From the NCBI GenBank assembly GCA_029261305.1, contig JAJDBO010000384.1, positions 1 to 18,952 on the forward strand: a stretch of DNA of 18,952 nucleotides, read 5' to 3'. Within the stretch, counting starts at the first letter, position 1; each line of letters begins with the position of its first letter. Below the pieces are notes generated by a model. It did no database searches. It saw only the letters and a list, made by a program, of their open reading frames with translations, and had not been told where the DNA came from. Of the stretch, positions 14,210 through 18,952 are shown piece after piece. The translations under genes and the position numbers were made by a program. The DNA comes from Nitrospirales bacterium (GTDB lineage Bacteria > Nitrospirota > Nitrospiria > Nitrospirales > UBA8639).

Positions 14210-15988
14210 ATGGCACAGATTACAGGAGCCGAAATTTTTCTGGAATCCTTAAAACGTGAAGGAGTGAAAACTATTTTTGCTCTTCCCGGTGGGGTCGTCC
14301 TTAAAATCTTTGATGTCCTCCATCAACAAAACGACGTAGAAGTTATTTTAACACGGCATGAACAAGCCGCAGGACATATGGCGGAAGGGTATGCCAAAGC
14401 TACCGGCAAGCCTGGTGTATGTTTGATTACCTCCGGCCCTGGCATGACGAATGTGATTACGGCCTTGGCCGATGCGTATATGGATTCGGTTCCGATGGTC
14501 TGTTTCTCAGGTCAGGTGCCAACGGCGTTGATCGGCAATGATGCGTTTCAAGAGGCTGATAATATTGGGTTGAGTCGGCCCTGCACGAAATACAATTTTC
14601 TCGTCAGAGATGTGAATGATTTGGCGCAAACCATTAAGGAAGCGTTTTACATTGCGTCAACGGGAAGACCGGGGCCTGTGTTGGTCGATATCCCCAAAGA
14701 TATTTCCATGGATAAGGCGGATTTCAAATATCCTGATTCCGTGTCAATTCGCGGATATAGTCCTACCTACGAAGGCAGTAAGTGGAAGATTAAGCAAGCG
14801 GCTGATGCCATTATGAAATCGCGTAGGCCTATCTTGTATATCGGTGGTGGGGTGCAGTTGTCTGGTGCTTCGCAAGAAGTTCGGGAATTAGCTGAGATGA
14901 CACAGATTCCCGTGGATTCGACCTTAATGGCATTAGGCGCCTTCCCTGGAAACCACCCGTTGTCCTTAGGGATGCTCGGTATGCATGGCACCTATGTCGC
15001 CAATATGGCCATGCATTATTCGGATCTCGTCATTGCTGTGGGTGCTCGGTTTGATGATCGTGTCACAGGCAAAGTTTCTGAATTCTGTCCCACGGCCAAG
15101 ATTATTCATATAGATATTGATCCGACCTCGATTCGGAAGAATATTCAGGTGGATATTCCCATCGTCGGCGATTGCAAATGTGTGCTGCAAGAATTGAACA
15201 ACATGTTGCGGGCCACAGTGAATGGGGATCAAAAGGAATTGCGCAAACCATGGTGGGATCAATTAAATGAATGGAAGACTGCGCATCCATTAGCCTATGA
15301 ACAAGATCCAGGGCAATTAATCAAGCCCCAGTATTTAATTGATCGTTTGTACAACCTTACAAAGGATCGTGATCCAGTTGTTTCTACCGACGTCGGGCAG
15401 CATCAAATGTGGGCGGCACAATACTACCAACTTGCCAATCCAAATACCTGGCTGACATCGGGTGGTTTGGGAACGATGGGTTTTGGTTTTCCTGCGGCCC
15501 TTGGGGCGCAGGCGGCATATCGTGATCGACTGGTCCTCTGTATTGCCGGTGATGGCAGCATCCAAATGAACACCCAGGAGCTCGCGACCGCCGTGGTGTC
15601 AAAATTGCCGGTCAAGGTGTTTGTTATTAATAACCGGTTCCACGGAATGGTCCGACAATGGCAGGATCTGTTCTATGACGGTCGATATGCCTCTAGCTAT
15701 TTGGACCAGACTCCTGATTTTGTGAAGTTGGCGGAAGCCTATGGTGCTGCAGGATTGCGGATTTCTACTCCAGGCGAAGTGGATGATGGTATTCGAGAAG
15801 CGCTTGCCATCGATAAGCCGGTTTTTGTGGATGTACCAACGTATCAATTTGAAAATTGCTATCCCATGATTCCTGCTGGTGGATGTAACCATGAAATGAT
15901 TTTGGAAGATCCCCCGGAATTGCAAAAACGAATGAAGACCGGAGCCAAAAGCCAACAGGAAAGTACAGACACCATATTAACTGCATAG
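14210..15988 (+). CDS. ilvB: Acetolactate synthase, large catalytic subunit
   Basis: Thiamine-diphosphate enzyme that condenses two pyruvates, or pyruvate with 2-oxobutyrate, in the first shared step of Val, Leu and Ile synthesis. It has 592 residues with the usual three-domain order. The catalytic Glu51 is in [15 protein letters not shown]. The FAD-binding middle domain includes [13 protein letters not shown] and [10 protein letters not shown]. The thiamine-diphosphate motif begins GDG (447-449) and continues to the [14 protein letters not shown] segment. A GTG at 14198 is in frame, but GAGGG lies 5 nt before the ATG at 14210, and that start matches family N-termini. It is first in ilvB-ilvN-ilvC-psd-pssA and is separated from ilvN by an inserted repeat element. 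Confidence 0.96.
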   Translation: MAQITGAEIFLESLKREGVKTIFALPGGVVLKIFDVLHQQNDVEVILTRHEQAAGHMAEGYAKATGKPGVCLITSGPGMTNVITALADAYMDSVPMVCFSGQVPTALIGNDAFQEADNIGLSRPCTKYNFLVRDVNDLAQTIKEAFYIASTGRPGPVLVDIPKDISMDKADFKYPDSVSIRGYSPTYEGSKWKIKQAADAIMKSRRPILYIGGGVQLSGASQEVRELAEMTQIPVDSTLMALGAFPGNHPLSLGMLGMHGTYVANMAMHYSDLVIAVGARFDDRVTGKVSEFCPTAKIIHIDIDPTSIRKNIQVDIPIVGDCKCVLQELNNMLRATVNGDQKELRKPWWDQLNEWKTAHPLAYEQDPGQLIKPQYLIDRLYNLTKDRDPVVSTDVGQHQMWAAQYYQLANPNTWLTSGGLGTMGFGFPAALGAQAAYRDRLVLCIAGDGSIQMNTQELATAVVSKLPVKVFVINNRFHGMVRQWQDLFYDGRYASSYLDQTPDFVKLAEAYGAAGLRISTPGEVDDGIREALAIDKPVFVDVPTYQFENCYPMIPAGGCNHEMILEDPPELQKRMKTGAKSQQESTDTILTA

Positions 15989-15990
15989 AA

Positions 15991-16111
15991 AAAGTTGCTG
16001 AAAAATTCCGCCAGCGGAGTTCTCGGCCCTTTGTCGTGCTCACGAACTGGCTGTACGCTCCGTGCGCCAAAGGCCCTGAGGCATTGCTGGACAGCCTTTT
16101 TCAACAACTTT
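15991..16111. mobile_element. 121-bp inverted-repeat element (MITE/REP-like) between ilvB and ilvN
   Basis: Terminal inverted repeats are AAAGTTGCTGAAAAA (15991-16005) and TTTTTCAACAACTTT (16097-16111), differing at one of 15 positions. Inside, CCAGC/GCTGG (16011-16015, 16086-16090) and CTCGGCCCTTTG/CAAAGGCCCTGAG (16022-16033, 16068-16080) continue an imperfect stem. The top carries the small hairpin TCGTG-CT-CACGA (16034-16045). It starts 3 nt after the ilvB stop. Removing it would leave a normal 27-nt ilvB-ilvN gap. No coding capacity and no clear target duplication are seen. It resembles, from memory, dispersed repeats in Nitrospira genomes. Confidence 0.6.
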
Positions 16112-16136
16112 AATAAATAAAAGGATATTATTTGTT

Positions 16137-16658
16137 GTGGAACATATCATTTCAGTGACATTGGAAAATAAATCCGGATCCCTGTCACGGGTGGCAGGAT
16201 TATTCAGTGGAAGAGGGTTTAATATCGAAAGCTTGTCTGTGGCACCCACATTAGATCCCTCGGTGTCCATGATGACTATTGTGACCAATGGCGATGAGCG
16301 GATCATTGAGCAAATCCTCAAACAGCTGAATAAAATTATTGATGTGATCAAAGTCGTGGATCTAAACGAAAGTGATGCGGTCAGTCGTGAAACGGCGATC
16401 ATCAAAGTACATACCCGACCGGAAGATCGGGCTGAGGCTCTTCGGATCGCGGATATCTTTCGGGCGAATGTGATTGATTCATCTCCAACGTCCTATACGA
16501 TTGAGGTGACGGGAGATGTGCAAAAAATTCAGGCGATCATTCAGTTGCTCCAACCTCTTGGAATTAAAGAAATCGTACGGACTGGCCGGATTGCCATTGC
16601 ACGCGATCCCATGCGCGCCGTGGCGAGTCAGCCTCGTCCACTTGCCAAAGCCAATTAA
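16137..16658 (+). CDS. ilvN: Acetolactate synthase, small regulatory subunit
   Basis: Regulatory partner of IlvB; it activates the catalytic subunit and in most bacteria confers valine feedback inhibition. The 173-residue protein has an N-terminal ACT domain (HIISVTLENKSGSLSRVAGLFSGRGFNIESL, given here as two parts: HIISVTLENKSGSLSRV then AGLFSGRGFNIESL). A C-terminal ALS_ss_C domain (about 80-160) ends with LGIKEIVRTGRIAIARD, both as expected. It starts with GTG at 16137, with AAGG about 12 nt upstream, which suggests modest translation. The C-terminal tail after residue 160 is Ala/Pro/Gln-rich and slightly longer than usual. Its distance from ilvB is explained by the 121-bp element, not by a lost gene. 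Confidence 0.94.
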   Translation: MEHIISVTLENKSGSLSRVAGLFSGRGFNIESLSVAPTLDPSVSMMTIVTNGDERIIEQILKQLNKIIDVIKVVDLNESDAVSRETAIIKVHTRPEDRAEALRIADIFRANVIDSSPTSYTIEVTGDVQKIQAIIQLLQPLGIKEIVRTGRIAIARDPMRAVASQPRPLAKAN

Positions 16659-16718
16659 ACATGTGATGCCTGAAGCGTCATGAGTGGAAGGTTCAAGGGA
16701 CGTCGTTTCTCCTAATTC

Positions 16719-16746
16719 CCTCACCCTTCACGCGTTATGCGTTACG
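16719..16746 (-). repeat. Heptamer repeat array between ilvN and ilvC
   Basis: Reading the minus strand from 16746, the DNA falls into 7-nt units CGTAACG, CATAACG, CGTGAAG, GGTGAGG. These resemble the units at 10182-10255, with shared pattern CGTRANG. The array lies in the 193-bp ilvN-ilvC gap. The rest of that gap has no feature I can name apart from the ilvC ribosome site. Confidence 0.6.
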
Positions 16747-16833
16747 AAATTCGGCAGACTCAAGACAGGTTGTGAATATTCTGCTGAGAACTCAATACGT
16801 TGCCAGCGTCTCTGTAGATGTTGGCCGTCTTAA

Positions 16834-17865
<1,032 letters not shown>

Positions 17866-17894
17866 GAGAATCCTGAATAAAGAAATGAGGCAGA

Positions 17895-18545
17895 ATGGCT
17901 GACCGGGCAAAAGGTATCCCCATTGCGAAAGAAGGCGTGCCTTTTGTTATGGGATCCGCAGTTCCAGCCGTCCTTGCGGGATTGGTAGGTTTCAAGAAAA
18001 CCTTCATTGCCTTGGGTGCTCTGGCATGTTTTACCGGGTGGTTTTTTAGAAATCCACCTCGAAGCATTCCTTTGGGCGATGATCTGATTTTGGCTTCAGG
18101 TGATGGCCAAGTGATTGCCATTCAAGAGGAATTCGAACCGAGATATATCAAGGATCAATGCATTCGAATTAGCATTTTCTTAAATATTTTTGATGTGCAT
18201 ATTAATCGCATGCCATGTGCCGGAACGGTAGTGGGTTTGGCTTATCAGCCGGGCCAATTTATAAACGCGAGCGATCCTGATGCCACGGTCCATAATGAAC
18301 AAAATGCGCTGATGATCGAAACCGTGTCGAAGAAAAAGGTGCTTTGCGTTCAAGTCGCTGGACTCATTGCACGGCGAATAGTTTGTTGGGTGCATCCAGG
18401 CGAACCTGCTGTTGCAGGAGAACGATTTGGGCTGATCCGTTTTGGCTCTCGAATGGATACATTTTTTCCCGTGGATAGCCGAGTAAGAGTGAAGATGGGA
18501 GATCGTGTCAAAGGCGGGGAATCCATATTAGCGGAGTTGGTATGA
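17895..18545 (+). CDS. psd: Phosphatidylserine decarboxylase, short type
   Basis: Pyruvoyl-dependent membrane enzyme that decarboxylates phosphatidylserine to phosphatidylethanolamine. The 216-residue proenzyme is the short type with hydrophobic N-terminal segments (about 17-33 and 37-51). Family motifs are FFRNPPRSIP, SGDGQV, the NIFDVHINRMPCAGTV stretch (97-112), and the self-cleavage site GS at 184-185 (RFGSRMDTFFP), where Ser185 becomes the pyruvoyl group. A related archaetidylserine activity exists in the family but is unlikely here, next to pssA. GAGG lies 5 nt before the ATG. The last bases overlap the pssA start in ATGA, so the two genes are translationally coupled. Confidence 0.93.
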   Translation: MADRAKGIPIAKEGVPFVMGSAVPAVLAGLVGFKKTFIALGALACFTGWFFRNPPRSIPLGDDLILASGDGQVIAIQEEFEPRYIKDQCIRISIFLNIFDVHINRMPCAGTVVGLAYQPGQFINASDPDATVHNEQNALMIETVSKKKVLCVQVAGLIARRIVCWVHPGEPAVAGERFGLIRFGSRMDTFFPVDSRVRVKMGDRVKGGESILAELV

Positions 18546-18952
18546 AGGGTCGCATCTTTAAAAATAAAGAAGGTAAGCGTCGTCGGGGGGTGCATCTCAT
18601 TCCCAACATTCTGACGACAGGTAATCTATTTAGTGGATTGGCTTCGGTGGTATTGGTGTTTCATGGCAAATTCGAAGCTGCATCGATTGCGATTTTAATC
18701 GCGATGATTTTTGACGTCTTGGATGGAACCTCCGCCAGATTGACGGATAGTACCAGTGAATTTGGGGTGGAATATGATTCTTTGTCGGATCTCATCTCCT
18801 TCGGGCTGGCTCCTGGGTTTTTGATTTATGTGTGGGCACTGCAATCTCCTGGTATGTTAGGTGCGGCGGTCATGTTTGCCTATGTTGCATGCGGTGCTCT
18901 TCGATTGGCCCGATTCAATGTCATTGGGAGTAGCGGAGATAGCCGATTTTTT
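18542..18952 (+). CDS. pssA: CDP-diacylglycerol-serine O-phosphatidyltransferase, cut by window edge
   Basis: Makes phosphatidylserine from CDP-diacylglycerol and serine, feeding Psd. The first 137 codons are present, with no stop before the window ends. The CDP-alcohol phosphotransferase motif is complete: D58, D61-G62, A65-R66, G75, D79 and D83, with the spacing DGxxAR, 8, G, 3, D, 3, D. A basic N-terminus (KGRIFKNKEGKRRRG) is followed by IPNILTTGNLFSG and several hydrophobic helices. PssA is favoured over phosphatidylglycerophosphate synthase by the NLFSG start and the neighbouring psd. The start overlaps the psd stop by 4 nt. In related genomes leuA often follows this gene; that is expectation, not seen here. 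Confidence 0.93.
   Translation, partial: MKGRIFKNKEGKRRRGVHLIPNILTTGNLFSGLASVVLVFHGKFEAASIAILIAMIFDVLDGTSARLTDSTSEFGVEYDSLSDLISFGLAPGFLIYVWALQSPGMLGAAVMFAYVACGALRLARFNVIGSSGDSRFF

Overview
This window is ordinary chromosomal DNA from a Gram-negative-type bacterium of roughly balanced base composition. It holds 15 complete protein genes, one gene cut by the right edge (pssA), and one small lipoprotein gene. The best guess is a Nitrospira-like member of Nitrospirota. The reasons are the order ilvB-ilvN-ilvC-psd-pssA, which I recall from Nitrospirota and Geobacter-type bacteria, a membrane-anchored monohaem cytochrome c, HDOD and PilZ signalling proteins, and a 121-bp inverted-repeat element that resembles, from memory, dispersed repeats in Nitrospira genomes. 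No marker gene is present, so this placement is inference. I see no rRNA, tRNA, CRISPR array, transposase or phage gene.

Left part (1-4550, all minus strand). arsM and arsS form a two-gene arsenic methylation / arsenosugar module behind its own promoter and a 7-bp inverted repeat that could be an operator. ArsM carries a C-terminal motif block twice in tandem. Upstream lie pgl (6-phosphogluconolactonase), a small BamE/SmpA-like lipoprotein gene and a family 5 (UDGb) uracil-DNA glycosylase gene.

Middle part (4550-12360). A MOFRL-family glycerate 2-kinase gene diverges from the glycosylase gene and is followed by a MazG-like pyrophosphohydrolase gene. An HDOD-domain gene and a DUF3422 membrane-protein gene run on the minus strand, with a terminator hairpin between them. 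purC diverges from the DUF3422 gene and converges with a YheT-type alpha/beta hydrolase gene. The short purC/hydrolase gap is built from heptamer repeats in opposite orientations. A cytochrome c gene and a PilZ gene converge next.

Right part (12360-18952). A lone bioF is followed on the plus strand by ilvB-ilvN-ilvC-psd-pssA. Together ilvB, ilvN and ilvC encode the first two steps of branched-chain amino acid synthesis, while psd and pssA make phosphatidylethanolamine from CDP-diacylglycerol and serine. The ilv cluster has a near-consensus sigma70-type promoter and a leader of about 120 nt with three successive hairpins. The 121-bp element separates ilvB from ilvN, and a heptamer cluster lies between ilvN and ilvC.

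I found no convincing wholly new multi-gene system. The observations most worth following are the ArsM tandem duplication, the structured ilv leader, the intra-operon inverted-repeat element, the heptamer arrays and several perfect palindromes at gene starts.
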